Assembly: GCA_028282885.1 (NCBI GenBank)
Contig: JANQGX010000058.1
Location: forward strand, 224,886-288,885
DNA: 64,000 nt
Direction: 5' to 3'
DNA from: SAR324 cluster bacterium
Lineage (GTDB): Bacteria; SAR324; XYD2-FULL-50-16
Of this stretch, positions 9,165 to 18,869 are shown one piece after another. The notes beneath the pieces were generated by a model, which was given only the letters and a program-made list of their open reading frames with translations, was not told the DNA's origin and did not search any database. The translations under genes and the position numbers were made by a program. Numbering within the stretch: the stretch's first letter is position 1; each line of letters opens with the position of its first letter.

Positions 9165-10118
9165 GATCGACTATTGGTTAGGGTTCATTCCTCCGGTTGG
9201 TAAAATAGTCTGGTCAATTGATTAGCTTTCCTGTCATCCGTCGGGCATCCGGATAGTAGTTTAACTTGCCAGTGGCTCTGATTCAAGGAAAGGTGAATCG
9301 CTGGTTGGTTGTTGTGATTAGCATTACAGAATGCGTAACTGTTTTAAAAGGATGATAAAAAGTCACTATTCTCCCGTCAAGATAATTCACCCTATTTAAA
9401 AAGAAAACTGTTCATATTCACAACTCTCTCCATCGCTCCAACGGCTGCTTAATGTCTGATAAAGAAAACAATCTTTCGCAAAAAACCAACGGCAGGTTAT
9501 CTATTTTCACAATCGTTTAGGTTTCTCTCTTTGATGCCAAAACGGAGCAAACAAGAGCATCCAGACCTGTTTTCCCCTACGAAAGTGCAAGTTTTTTGTC
9601 AGAGGATTTGCTGTTGAAAGGCTCGAGTTTCGGTAACATCAAGAGGATTCTGGTTCTGTATCGGGATTGACAAAGCATGATATGTATCACAGAGACATAA
9701 ATGTACCACATAGAAGAAAAACCCCAACTAATCGATTCAAGATTTTAATATGCTGTAATGATGAACCATTTTCTTAACGATGTTGACATCAACCAGAACG
9801 CTGAATCGATCAGGCTAAAACCGGACATGTTTTGAGATACAGGCTGGAGCTATAACACGTTGTATTCATTATCTCTCTTTAAAGCGTATCAAAGGCCGGC
9901 AATACTGGTCCGAATCTTGGGGTATCCTTCTCCTTCACTGAGCCTTCCCCCTCACTCCCACGCAGGGCAACTCCCTGTTAAATCCAATCTGTTTCTCATC
10001 TGAACGCCAATAGAGTGAGCCTGTAAATTTTGCCTTGGTCGGATTTCGGAACCAATGTTGCAGTAGAAGGGATAATACTCCCTGAAATCTGATTTCGTAA
10101 TAGGACTTGAGGAATCTT
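9165..10118. other. 954-base intergenic region upstream of the 2-oxo-acid dehydrogenase operon
   Basis: No supported gene was found. Short frames are unconvincing. A TTGACA occurs at 9667 without a good -10 at proper spacing. The segment must hold the promoter of the operon starting at 10119 and that of the phosphodiesterase gene, and is unusually long for this window. Confidence 0.45.
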
Positions 10119-11864
10119 ATGGATTCGATTGCTGAAATTCGATGGACGGATATTGAGACAAAAGGGACAGCAGTAATCATCGAAATTCTGGTTAACACCG
10201 GGATGATGCTTGATGAGGGGCAACCTCTACTAATCCTGAAAAGTGAAGATAACGAAATAGAGTTTCGTTCACCGGTTTCAGGTAAGGTTGGACAAATTCA
10301 TATCGGCATCGGCGATCAATTGTCCGGTAATGACCTGATTCTAACCCTGGCCTCCAATAGTCAATATCCGAACCACAACTCTTCCGAAGAAAGCACTCCT
10401 TCGCAAATACCGTCTAAGCAACACAACTCAAACAGCGTTCCTATCCGGGCAGAGCTTGTCGTTATTGGAGGAGGCCCGGGTGGATATACAGCCGCTTTTC
10501 GGGCGGCTGACCTGGGTATCAAGACGGTATTGATCGAACGCCACTCCAAACTCGGTGGGGTTTGCCTCAATGTGGGCTGCATTCCTTCAAAGGCTTTGCT
10601 TCACCTGGCTAAAATTATCGATGAAGCCTCGCTTGCCGAAGCTTGGGGATTAAAATATCCAAAACCCGAACTCGACCTGGAAGGAATTCATTCCTGGAAG
10701 TCAGGTGTTGTCTCCAGATTGAATACAGGTCTGTCAAGTCTTGGGAAGAAACGCGGCATTAAAATACTCAAGGGCTCGGCATCCTTTATATCTCCCAACT
10801 CATTGGAGATAAAGGAAAGTGATACGACCAGCGAGGTTCATTTTGACAATGCCATCATCGCAACAGGTTCATCTCCCAATCAATTACCAGGGCTTCCCGG
10901 TGATCCCAGGATCATCAATTCCACAAAAGCGCTTACGTTGAAGTCCATACCCCGAAGATTCCTCATTATAGGAGGCGGGGTTATCGGTATGGAATTGGCC
11001 ACCGCATACCATGCTTTTGGTTCTGAAATCACCATTATCGAGACTACAGACCATTTGATTGCTTCAGCCGATAGCGATCTGGTTCGACCGCTTGAAGATT
11101 ACGTTCGTTCCCGTTTCAAAGAGGTCTATCTTAATACCAACCTGTTAAGTCTGAAACCAACCAAAAAAGGGATAATCGCGGAATACAGTCGGGGCGATAT
11201 CAGAGAGCAGGCCGAGTTCGACCAGGTTCTTGTTGCTATTGGCAGGCGCCCCAACAGTAAAAACCTGGCGTTGGACAAAGCCGGTATTGTAATCGATGAA
11301 CAAGGGTTCATAGGAGTGGATAAACAACAGCGGACCAATCTTGAACACATTTTTGCCATTGGCGATGTGACGGGAAATCCAATGCTGGCCCACAAAGCGG
11401 CCTATGAAGGAAAAATAGCAGCAGAAGCGGCCGCGGGGCAAAATTCCTCGAAAAATACTCGGGTAATTCCCTTTGTGGCCTACACGGATCCGGAGGTTGC
11501 CTGGGTAGGAAAAACGGAAACCGAATTGAAAGCGGAAGAGATTCCATACGAAAAATCGGTGTTTCCCTGGGTAGCCAGTGGCAGATCCCTGACGATGGGA
11601 CGAAGCGAAGGGATGACTAAACTTCTGTTCGACCCGGCTTCAGGAGAGATTCTTGGAGCCGGAATCGTCGGAGCGAATGCCAGTGAGTTGATTGCACAAA
11701 TGGGATTGTCCATCGAAACAGGCTGCAGCGCAAAAGAACTGACACAGACGGTTCATCCCCATCCCACCTTGTCTGAATCTCTCTCCATGGCGGCTGAAAT
11801 ATTTGAAGGGACAGTCACCGATCTTTTTATTCCCAAGTCAAAACGAACAACGCAACAGAATTGA
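10119..11864 (+). CDS. lpdA: Dihydrolipoyl dehydrogenase (E3) with N-terminal lipoyl-like domain
   Basis: 581 residues. Residues 1-80 are a biotinyl/lipoyl-like domain, then an Ala/Ser/Gln-rich linker, then a full E3 flavoenzyme. The E3 part shows the FAD Rossmann motif VVIGGGPGGYTAAFRA, the redox disulphide GGVCLNVGCIPSK, the NAD-binding IGGGVIGMELA, FAIGDVTGN and the C-terminal catalytic TVHPHPTLSES. It reoxidises dihydrolipoyl groups of E2 with NAD+. Odd point: aligned without gaps to the E2 of this operon, the lipoylated Lys is replaced (KSEDNEIEF versus ETDKAVVEV), so the N-terminal domain is probably not lipoylated. The ATG at 10119 has GAGG six bases before it; a TTG 12 bases earlier is less likely. 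First gene of the operon. Confidence 0.92.
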   Translation: MDSIAEIRWTDIETKGTAVIIEILVNTGMMLDEGQPLLILKSEDNEIEFRSPVSGKVGQIHIGIGDQLSGNDLILTLASNSQYPNHNSSEESTPSQIPSKQHNSNSVPIRAELVVIGGGPGGYTAAFRAADLGIKTVLIERHSKLGGVCLNVGCIPSKALLHLAKIIDEASLAEAWGLKYPKPELDLEGIHSWKSGVVSRLNTGLSSLGKKRGIKILKGSASFISPNSLEIKESDTTSEVHFDNAIIATGSSPNQLPGLPGDPRIINSTKALTLKSIPRRFLIIGGGVIGMELATAYHAFGSEITIIETTDHLIASADSDLVRPLEDYVRSRFKEVYLNTNLLSLKPTKKGIIAEYSRGDIREQAEFDQVLVAIGRRPNSKNLALDKAGIVIDEQGFIGVDKQQRTNLEHIFAIGDVTGNPMLAHKAAYEGKIAAEAAAGQNSSKNTRVIPFVAYTDPEVAWVGKTETELKAEEIPYEKSVFPWVASGRSLTMGRSEGMTKLLFDPASGEILGAGIVGANASELIAQMGLSIETGCSAKELTQTVHPHPTLSESLSMAAEIFEGTVTDLFIPKSKRTTQQN

Positions 11865-11891
11865 TCTACCAAACCAGCAGAAGGAGGTACC

Positions 11892-12962
11892 ATGGGAAAA
11901 GCCCTCTCCGGAATAAAAACCAGGAACTACCTTGATAAATCAGGGAAAGCACTTGGGAAAATCCCCAAATTTGCGGAAGATCGATCCACCCTTAAAGACC
12001 TCTATCGCCTGATGAACTTGATCCGGATTTTTGACAAAAAAGTGGTCTCTCTCCAACGCACCGGGAAAATGGGAACCTTTGCCACATCGCTGGGTCAGGA
12101 AGGTGTCTCGGTTGGCATTGGTCATGCTCTGCAAAAGGACGATATATTCGTCCCTTATTATCGTGATCAGGGCATTCTCTACCAGCGCAGGGTAAAGCTG
12201 ATTGAAATCATGCAGTATTGGGGCGGTGACGAGCGCGGCAGCCGTTATGTTTATAATCGTGAAGACCTTCCCATATCCATCCCAATTGCCACTCAACTGG
12301 TTCATGCAGTTGGAGTAGCTTATGCGGTCAAGCTCCGAAAACAGGAACGGGCTGTACTATCCACGTGCGGTGATGGGGGGACTTCCGAAGGGGATTTTTA
12401 TATTGCTCTTAATGGAGCCGGAACCTGGAACCTTCCCCTGGTTTTTGTGATCAATAATAATCAATGGGCCATTTCGGTGCCAAGGGCAATCCAGACGAAA
12501 GCCGACACCCTTGCCCAAAAAGCGGTTGCGGCCGGCATTGACAGCATCCAGGTGGATGGAAACGATGTCATAGCCGTGAGACAGGTCGTTTCAGAAGCAC
12601 TGGCCAAGGCGCGATCAGGTGGAGGTCCAACGCTGATTGAAGCGCTGACCTATCGGCTTGGCGATCACACCACAGCAGATGACGCCTCAAGGTATGTTGA
12701 CAAGTCAGACCTGGATAAAGCCTGGGCCCTCGAACCTATAATTCGACTTCAATCCTACCTGACAAAAAAGAGAATTCTCAGTAAAAAAGAGGAAAAACAG
12801 ATTCTTGAAACCTGCAAGGAGGAGGTTGATCAGGCCGTTGCTGAATACCTGGCCTTGTCTCCTCAACCGCCCGAAGCCATTTTCGATTATCAATATGCGA
12901 ACATGCCTTCGGCTCTTCAGGAACAAAAAGATGAATTGAATTACAGCCTTCACCCCTACTAA
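11892..12962 (+). CDS. pdhA: 2-oxo-acid (pyruvate-type) dehydrogenase E1 alpha subunit
   Basis: 356 residues. The thiamine diphosphate motif GDGGTSEGDFYIALNGAG to NNNQWAIS is complete, and the N-terminal GTFATSLGQEGVSVGIGHAL and FVPYYRDQG segments are typical of alpha2-beta2 E1 enzymes. It decarboxylates the 2-oxo acid and starts reductive acylation of lipoyl E2. A strong AAGGAGGT lies upstream of the ATG. It is between E3 and E1 beta, with gaps of 27 and 10 bases, so co-transcribed. Pyruvate is the likely substrate, but branched-chain 2-oxo acids cannot be excluded from sequence alone. Confidence 0.92.
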   Translation: MGKALSGIKTRNYLDKSGKALGKIPKFAEDRSTLKDLYRLMNLIRIFDKKVVSLQRTGKMGTFATSLGQEGVSVGIGHALQKDDIFVPYYRDQGILYQRRVKLIEIMQYWGGDERGSRYVYNREDLPISIPIATQLVHAVGVAYAVKLRKQERAVLSTCGDGGTSEGDFYIALNGAGTWNLPLVFVINNNQWAISVPRAIQTKADTLAQKAVAAGIDSIQVDGNDVIAVRQVVSEALAKARSGGGPTLIEALTYRLGDHTTADDASRYVDKSDLDKAWALEPIIRLQSYLTKKRILSKKEEKQILETCKEEVDQAVAEYLALSPQPPEAIFDYQYANMPSALQEQKDELNYSLHPY

Positions 12963-12972
12963 AGAGATAGCC

Positions 12973-13953
12973 ATGAAAGAGATTACACTGATAGAAGCCG
13001 TTAACCAAGCCCTGATGTATGAGATGGCCCGTGATGAAAATGTTGTTGTTCTCGGTGAAGATGTAGGTGTGAATGGCGGTGTGTTCAGGGCTACGGTGGG
13101 TTTGAGTGAAAAATTCGGCCCGGAAAGGGTGATCGATACGCCTCTCTCCGAAGCCCTGATCAGCGGGATGTCCGTCGGTATGAGTGTGCAGGGATTAAAA
13201 CCGGTGGCAGAATTCCAATTCATGGGATTCACCTACCCGGGATTCGATCAGATCATCAATCACGCCTCAAGGATGCGAAATCGTACCCGTGGCCGACTGA
13301 GTTGTCCTATCGTTTATCGGGCTCCTTACGGTGCCGGTATTCATGCTCCCGAACACCACTCTGAAAGTACGGAAGCTCTTTATTCACATATCCCCGGATT
13401 AAGAGTGGTTATCCCCTCGTCACCGGCTCGTGCTTACGGTCTTTTGTTGGCTGCTATCAGGGACCCGGATCCGGTGGTTTTCCTTGAACCCAAAAGGATT
13501 TACCGTCTTTTCAAGCAGCAGGTTCCCGACACCGGGGAAGCTTTGCCTCTGGATCAGTGTTTTGTCTTGCGTGAAGGAAAAGATATCACCCTGGTAACCT
13601 GGGGCGCCATGATTCATGAAACCATGCAGGTGGCTGAAAAGCTGGAAGAAGAGGGTATTGAGGCAGAAATCATCGATGTCGCAACCATTAAACCAATTGA
13701 TATGGACACAATTCTGAATTCGGTCCATAAAACCGGTCGCTGTGTTATCATTCACGAGGCTGCCAGAAATTGCGGGGTTGGTGCTGAAATTGCGGCCCAG
13801 ATTGCCGAAAAAGGGTTGATGTCATTGCTGGCTCCAGTACAACGGGTATCAGGATATGATATTGTGGTACCACTCCTGCAGCTTGAGAAGTATTACATGC
13901 CATCCGTGGAGAGAATTCTCGGCCATGTTCACCATATAATGGAGTATGCATGA
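12973..13953 (+). CDS. pdhB: 2-oxo-acid (pyruvate-type) dehydrogenase E1 beta subunit
   Basis: 326 residues, full length. Characteristic blocks: VVVLGEDVGVNGGVFRAT, DTPLSEALISGMSVGMS, PVAEFQFMGFTYPGFDQI, APYGAGIHAPEHHSES and the C-terminal VQRVSGYDIVVP. The subunit completes the E1 active site with the alpha chain and carries the conserved Glu for thiamine activation in the TPLSE segment. It starts 10 bases after the E1 alpha stop. Its stop overlaps the start of the E2 gene by ATGA, so subunit synthesis is probably coupled. Confidence 0.92.
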   Translation: MKEITLIEAVNQALMYEMARDENVVVLGEDVGVNGGVFRATVGLSEKFGPERVIDTPLSEALISGMSVGMSVQGLKPVAEFQFMGFTYPGFDQIINHASRMRNRTRGRLSCPIVYRAPYGAGIHAPEHHSESTEALYSHIPGLRVVIPSSPARAYGLLLAAIRDPDPVVFLEPKRIYRLFKQQVPDTGEALPLDQCFVLREGKDITLVTWGAMIHETMQVAEKLEEEGIEAEIIDVATIKPIDMDTILNSVHKTGRCVIIHEAARNCGVGAEIAAQIAEKGLMSLLAPVQRVSGYDIVVPLLQLEKYYMPSVERILGHVHHIMEYA

Positions 13954-15098
13954 TTGATTTTAATCTGCCTGATATCGGAGAAGGTCTGCAGGAAGCAGAA
14001 ATTGTCAAATGGTTGGTTAAACCGGGGGATTCCGTCGAAATCGACCAGGTTCTGGTGGAAATCGAAACAGACAAAGCTGTTGTTGAAGTACCTAGCCCGC
14101 AAAAGGGAACGATCGCTAAACTGCATGGTAAACCCGGAGACGTTATCAAGGTCGGTAATCCCTTGGTCAGTTTCGAGGCTGAAGGAACAGAAGTTTCAGC
14201 CAAAGAGGATAGCGGCACTGTTGTGGGGAAAATAGAAAGCGGTTCCAGAATTATCAAAGAATCTCCAACGGGGATCTCATCAGTTAAATCCGCCTCGGGC
14301 AGCATCAGGGCAACACCGGCTATAAGAAACCTGGCAGCCAAACTGAATGTGGATCTCAACCAGGTTGCTCCTACCGGTCCTGGAGGAACAATCAGCAAAA
14401 AGGATGTGGAATCCCTCGCCTCTTCTAATACGACCAGGGAAGAACCGGTTTCGTTTTCTGCAAGCCCCAATGCACCTGAAGGATTGAAAAGAGCCAGACG
14501 TACCATGGCTCGAAACATGGCCGCATCGCACTCACAGGTTGCCCTGGTTACCCTGATGGATGACGCTGACATAACACACTGGTCTGACAAGGAAGACCTG
14601 ACTGCCAGAATGGCATTTGCCATTGCGGCAGCCAGCAGAGCCGAACCTTCGTTAAACGCATTTTACAACCATGAAAACGAAACGCTGCAAAAGATGAAAG
14701 AGGTTCACCTTGGCCTGGCTGTGGATACTCCGGACGGATTATATGTACCCGTCATGAAAAACGTGGAAAAAAGGGATGCAACAGGAATCCGCAACCTGAT
14801 TAACAGCTTCAAGCAAAAGGCAAGGGAAAAGGCTTTTCAACCGGAGGATCTAAAGGGTGGTACTATTATCCTTTCGAATTATGGGGCCATAGGGGGGCGA
14901 TATGCCACACCCATGGTGGTTCCTCCCATGGTTGCCATAATCGGAGTTGGAAGAACTCATCAGGAGCTGGCACTGGTTGTGAACAGACCGGTGGTAAGAT
15001 TGAAACTGCCCATATCCCTCAGTTTCGATCACAGGGCAGCAACCGGTGGTGAAGCATCACGATTTCTAAGTGCAATGATTAAAAGCCTGGAAGCATGA
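13950..15098 (+). CDS. pdhC: Dihydrolipoyl acyltransferase (E2)
   Basis: 382 residues: one lipoyl domain (residues 1-78) with the lipoylation motif ETDKA at Lys42, a linker, an E3/E1-binding domain around residues 110-150 (RATPAIRNLAAKLNVDLNQV then GPGGTISKKDV), and the catalytic acyltransferase core. The core has FNYGxxGG-like LSNYGAIGGRYATPMVVPP and SFDHRAATGGEASRF. The catalytic His is present but the usual DHRxxDG motif reads DHRAATG, with Thr in place of Asp. The start overlaps the E1 beta stop by four bases. The enzyme forms the core of the complex and makes acyl-CoA from lipoyl-bound acyl groups. Confidence 0.92.
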   Translation: MIDFNLPDIGEGLQEAEIVKWLVKPGDSVEIDQVLVEIETDKAVVEVPSPQKGTIAKLHGKPGDVIKVGNPLVSFEAEGTEVSAKEDSGTVVGKIESGSRIIKESPTGISSVKSASGSIRATPAIRNLAAKLNVDLNQVAPTGPGGTISKKDVESLASSNTTREEPVSFSASPNAPEGLKRARRTMARNMAASHSQVALVTLMDDADITHWSDKEDLTARMAFAIAAASRAEPSLNAFYNHENETLQKMKEVHLGLAVDTPDGLYVPVMKNVEKRDATGIRNLINSFKQKAREKAFQPEDLKGGTIILSNYGAIGGRYATPMVVPPMVAIIGVGRTHQELALVVNRPVVRLKLPISLSFDHRAATGGEASRFLSAMIKSLEA

Positions 15099-15446
15099 GC
15101 TCATTTATATATAGATTGAAAACAGAACAGGATGACTACCTGCGAACTGTTAAATAAACATGTTATCGGGGGTGACGTATCCGGTCCGTTAAACGGTTGC
15201 CGTGAAGGTGGCGAGCTCGACGTTGCAGGTCCTTCCGGATTTTTTACCATTCCTTTTTAGCAGTTGGGAGGGAAATTTTTCTTCATAGCAACCGGTGGAT
15301 TCACGAACCTTCTGCTATCTTTGTGGCAACCCTGAGATGATTTTTGAAGCCTTTCAAATCCTGCACGACCAGGGTGTGCCACGCAGTCAGTCTTTTGCTG
15401 AAGCCTACTTCTGGACTTGCGTCTAACCAAAAAGGAGATTATCAAA
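15099..15446. other. Intergenic region with possible short gene debris
   Basis: 348 bases. A 42-codon frame (15132-15260) and a 29-codon frame (from ATG 15337) are open, but neither resembles a known protein and neither has a convincing ribosome site. No strong terminator hairpin with a T run was seen after the E2 gene. Confidence 0.35.
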
Positions 15447-15827
15447 ATGGCAAAAATCTTGGGAATTGGTGGTGTTTTTTTTAAATCAAAGAACCCGGAA
15501 AAACTTGGTCTCTGGTATGAAAAATGGTTGAATGTAAAAATTGATTCAACATTCGGAGGATCCGTTTTTTCTCACTCTTCTCAACCTGAAAGCTCCTATT
15601 CGGTATGGGCACCCTTTAAGGAAAGCACCGGCTATTTTTCTCCATCGAATCAATCGTTCATGATTAACTTCATTGTTGATAACCTTGACGAAGCCCTGAA
15701 TCAAGTGAAACAAGGGGGAGGAACTTTGATTGGCGATCCGGAAGAGAGTGAATTTGGCAGCTTTGGCTGGTTTATCGATCCGGATGGCAACAAAATTGAG
15801 TTGTGGCAACCAAATCTCAAACAATAG
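15447..15827 (+). CDS. VOC-superfamily (glyoxalase/bleomycin-resistance fold) protein
   Basis: 126 residues with two beta-alpha-beta-beta-beta modules. The first begins GIGGVFFKSKNPEKLGLWYE and the second FIVDNLDEALNQVKQGGG, ending in GWFIDPDGNKIELWQP, the hallmark C terminus of the family with the metal-ligand Glu. The ATG at 15447 has AAGGAG about 11 bases upstream; a TTG 30 bases earlier would add residues outside the fold. Function within this broad superfamily (lyase, isomerase, dioxygenase or binding protein) cannot be told. It stands alone after the dehydrogenase operon. Confidence 0.8.
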   Translation: MAKILGIGGVFFKSKNPEKLGLWYEKWLNVKIDSTFGGSVFSHSSQPESSYSVWAPFKESTGYFSPSNQSFMINFIVDNLDEALNQVKQGGGTLIGDPEESEFGSFGWFIDPDGNKIELWQPNLKQ

Positions 15828-15893
15828 GATAATAATTCAACGCTAAACAAGCTTGGCTTGATCAGGCAATGATTGTGAATAACAGCCGGTTCT

Positions 15894-16097
15894 TTAATCA
15901 AGCCACTGTCCTCTTGAAATCTCCGGTTTTATCCGAACAAGTGAGTTGATTGCACTGTTCAGATCCTCTGACTCCCCGGTTTCAAACAGAAAGAGTTCCC
16001 GGGCAATGGTCTTTCGGCTATCCGAAACCCGGTAAGCCTCCTTTCTGTTTTCATTCCATGCCTGATTGGCTTCCTTGACGATGGAAGTTATAGACAT
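15894..16097 (-). pseudogene. Fragment of an RND/MMPL-type exporter
   Basis: 67 codons whose product (TSIVKEANQAWNENRKEAY, SDSRKTIARELFLFETGE, SEDLNSAINSLVRI) resembles the periplasmic porter segment of hydrophobe-exporting RND proteins, where a conserved sequence of the type RxxIAQxLLLFExxxxxDL occurs. A full protein would be around 750-850 residues; here an in-frame TGA lies a few codons before the ATG and the reading ends after the segment. It is most likely a deletion remnant. The similarity is judged from memory of the family. Confidence 0.4.
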
Positions 16098-16643
16098 CGC
16101 TTTTCACACAAACAAGTTCAGCCGATAGAACATCACCAGCATGTGAATGGACGGAAGGCGGGATGGCGATAAGAAGAACGTACCTCCTATGATTCACAAG
16201 TCTGGTACTGGCCGGCTCTGTGGATTTGATGGAAAGTTCCGGCCTAACCCGGCTGAAAACAACCATCTTCCGATACCTTGAGTGCTTTTCTGAAAGGGAT
16301 CGTCTGTTTCAATCTATTGTATGATCTGGCCATCTGTTTCCATGCCTGTTGATTGATTTTTAGTCTTTCGTCAATATTTGAATAAAAATGTGCTTTCTCA
16401 ATAGTCCCGGGATATATATTCTGTTCTGCACGGATGTAAGGTATTACTGACGATAGCCAAAACCAACCTGATAGTAACGCTTGACCGGATGATTCGGTTG
16501 TTGCAGGCTTGTTGATACCTCGTGGATTCAGGCTGAAGATCCGTCAATGTCTTGCTCGACAAGATACGTTTCTTCTCAAAAGAAGGGAGAAAGCTCCACG
16601 AAATCCGGGTTTCAATCCAAACTTACACAGATGGGAGTGTGAC
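16098..16643. other. Intergenic region upstream of chemoreceptor gene
   Basis: 546 bases. Nothing firm: a short minus-strand frame (16051-16266) does not continue the exporter remnant. The chemoreceptor promoter is expected in the right half, but no clear -35/-10 pair was found. Confidence 0.4.
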
Positions 16644-18479
16644 ATGTTAAGGAATATGAAAATCAGCTACCGATTAATGCTTATTACAGGTGTAACCCTG
16701 GTATTAATGTTCGTTACCGGGTTGTACGCCATCTATGAAATGGGGAATCTGGCCGGACTCACGGCAAAACTATATCGCCATCCCTATGCTGTCAGCACCA
16801 GCGTCATCGCCATCGACCGGAATATCATGGCTATGGATAGAGCGATGAAAGATGTGTTACTCGCCAAGGATGACTCCGGAATAGACAAGGCCGAAGCAGC
16901 GATCGCCAATTATGAATCAGAGGTTTTTGAACTATTGAATCTGATTGACGAACGTTTTTTGGGTGAAAGGCAGTTGCTAAGCGATGCCATGAATGGGTTC
17001 AGAAACTGGACCCCTATCAGGGATGAAGTGATGCTGATGATGAGAATCGGTGCACCGGACGAAGCGTATCGAATGGCATATGAGGAAGGAGCGGCGCATG
17101 TCGCTGAAATGATTGATTTGATCAATCGGTTGAAAACCTCGGCACAGCAAAAGGCTGAAATCTTTGCTCAAAATGCTGATTCCACTTATAAAAGCATCTT
17201 GATCCAAATGGTCATTGCCCTCGGTGTCGCCCTGGTCTTGGGAATCATTCTTCCCTTCTTAATCGCCTTGTCCCTGATCAGACCTTTGGGAAAACTGACC
17301 AAAACCATCATTGAGGTTGAACAAAGCGGTGACTTTACCACCAAAACTGCCATCACCAGTACGGATGAAACCGGAAAGACCGCCAAGGCATTTGATGGTT
17401 TGATGGATACCATGCAAGCCGCTTTTGCTGATATCAACAGGGTTATGGGAGCCATGCTGAATGCGGATCTGCGTGAGCGAATCACTAACGACTATGGTGG
17501 AAACCTGAACGGCGAAACCATTAACAAGGCCATGAAACTCCTGGGAGACGCCATCTTCAAGGTTGCAACAACAGCCGGGTCAGTCAGTTCAGGAGCGTCA
17601 CAGCTACAGTCTTCAGCCCAGGCCATGGCTGCGGGAACATCCCAACAGGCTGCCAGCCTGGAGGAGATCTCTTCCTCAATGAACGTTGTGGATGCCCAGG
17701 CAAAAGCGAACAATGACAACGCCCAGCAAGCGCAACAACTGTCCTCACGCTCCATAGACTCGGTGAACCGGGGTAACTCACAAATGGAAACCATGCAGCA
17801 ATCCATGAATGAGATCAACAATACCAGCAATGAAGTTGCCAAGGTGATCAAAGTTATCGATGAAATCGCCTTTCAAACCAATCTGCTGGCCTTAAATGCC
17901 GCAGTTGAAGCTGCTCGTGCCGGGAAATATGGGAAGGGATTTGCGGTTGTCGCAGAGGAGGTCAGAAACCTGGCCAGCCGAAGTGCTGAAGCAGCCAGAA
18001 ACACAACGGAATTAATCGAAACCTCCCTGAAGGAGGTGGATAAAGGTGTCAAAAATGCGGCTCAAACAGCGGAAATGCTCACTGAGATCAATGAAAACGT
18101 CACCAAAGTTAATGATCTGGTTGGTGAAATTTCCGCAGGATCCAGTGAACAGACCGGAAGTGTGGAAGAGATCAATACCTCCCTGTCACAAATTAACAAC
18201 GTGGTTCAGCATAACTCCTCCATATCGGAAGAGACCTCTTCCGCAGCAGATGAACTGTCCAATCAGGCAGATGAACTTCAGCATTTGATGGCCGGATTCA
18301 AGCTGGTTGAGCGGGTCGATGAGCAGGATACCTTTGAAGATGAAGTCTACGAAGAAGACCCCATGCTGGAAAATTCCGAAAACCGGGATGAACTGTTACA
18401 GATTGAAAATCCGGAGCCGGACAAACCTCAAAAAGCCGGAATGATAACGCTGGACGATGATCATTTCGGGAAGTATTAA
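16644..18479 (+). CDS. Methyl-accepting chemotaxis protein (4HB-HAMP-MCP)
   Basis: 611 residues. Transmembrane helix 1 at about 10-30, a periplasmic four-helix-bundle sensor (about 31-185), transmembrane helix 2 (about 187-212, VIALGVALVLGIILPFLIAL), a HAMP domain, and a long cytoplasmic coiled coil. The hairpin tip is EIAFQTNLLALNAAVEAARA, continuing with GKGFAVVAEEVRNLA, diagnostic for chemoreceptors. It signals to CheA/CheW to control flagellar rotation; no che genes are in the window. The C terminus is acidic, without the NWETF-type CheR tether. The ATG at 16644 follows GGGAG; an upstream TTG would add 45 unrelated residues. Monocistronic. Confidence 0.95.
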   Translation: MLRNMKISYRLMLITGVTLVLMFVTGLYAIYEMGNLAGLTAKLYRHPYAVSTSVIAIDRNIMAMDRAMKDVLLAKDDSGIDKAEAAIANYESEVFELLNLIDERFLGERQLLSDAMNGFRNWTPIRDEVMLMMRIGAPDEAYRMAYEEGAAHVAEMIDLINRLKTSAQQKAEIFAQNADSTYKSILIQMVIALGVALVLGIILPFLIALSLIRPLGKLTKTIIEVEQSGDFTTKTAITSTDETGKTAKAFDGLMDTMQAAFADINRVMGAMLNADLRERITNDYGGNLNGETINKAMKLLGDAIFKVATTAGSVSSGASQLQSSAQAMAAGTSQQAASLEEISSSMNVVDAQAKANNDNAQQAQQLSSRSIDSVNRGNSQMETMQQSMNEINNTSNEVAKVIKVIDEIAFQTNLLALNAAVEAARAGKYGKGFAVVAEEVRNLASRSAEAARNTTELIETSLKEVDKGVKNAAQTAEMLTEINENVTKVNDLVGEISAGSSEQTGSVEEINTSLSQINNVVQHNSSISEETSSAADELSNQADELQHLMAGFKLVERVDEQDTFEDEVYEEDPMLENSENRDELLQIENPEPDKPQKAGMITLDDDHFGKY

Positions 18480-18869
18480 GGCAATGTTCAAGATGAAGAG
18501 TTTCATACAGAACTGCCCACCCCAAAGGGGGTGTTGGGGAAAACCCTAGCCAGTCGATTTGAAACAAACCAAAAGCGTCAGCTTTATTATTCTCAACTTC
18601 GAAACCAGGTAGTTGTATATGCATCTGTCGATTGATGCAAAATGTCAGAAAACGCGGCATCAATCGGCATGCTCTACTCTCCGTTATTCAATCAGCTCCA
18701 TTCCTCCCCTGCTCTTTATTCTTGCAGGTTCTAAATCAGAGCATCGCCGAGAGCTTCAATTTGTCAAAAATTCTGAATCACCGATAGGGATTGACAGCAA
18801 CTGCTTGATTGATCAGAATTATACCGGAAGAATAAAAACAGATCACAGGATTTTTTTTTGAATAACATT
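18480..18869. other. Intergenic region with G/C-rich hairpin
   Basis: 390 bases. A CACCCC-AAA-GGGGGTG hairpin lies near 18518-18534, shortly after the chemoreceptor stop; it could help end transcription but has no T run. No gene was recognised. The promoter of the TetR-type regulator should lie in the right part. Confidence 0.4.

Noticed and set aside
9165..10118. Possible hidden gene in the long gap before the dehydrogenase operon
   Set aside because: No frame of useful length with a start, ribosome site and protein-like composition was found on either strand.
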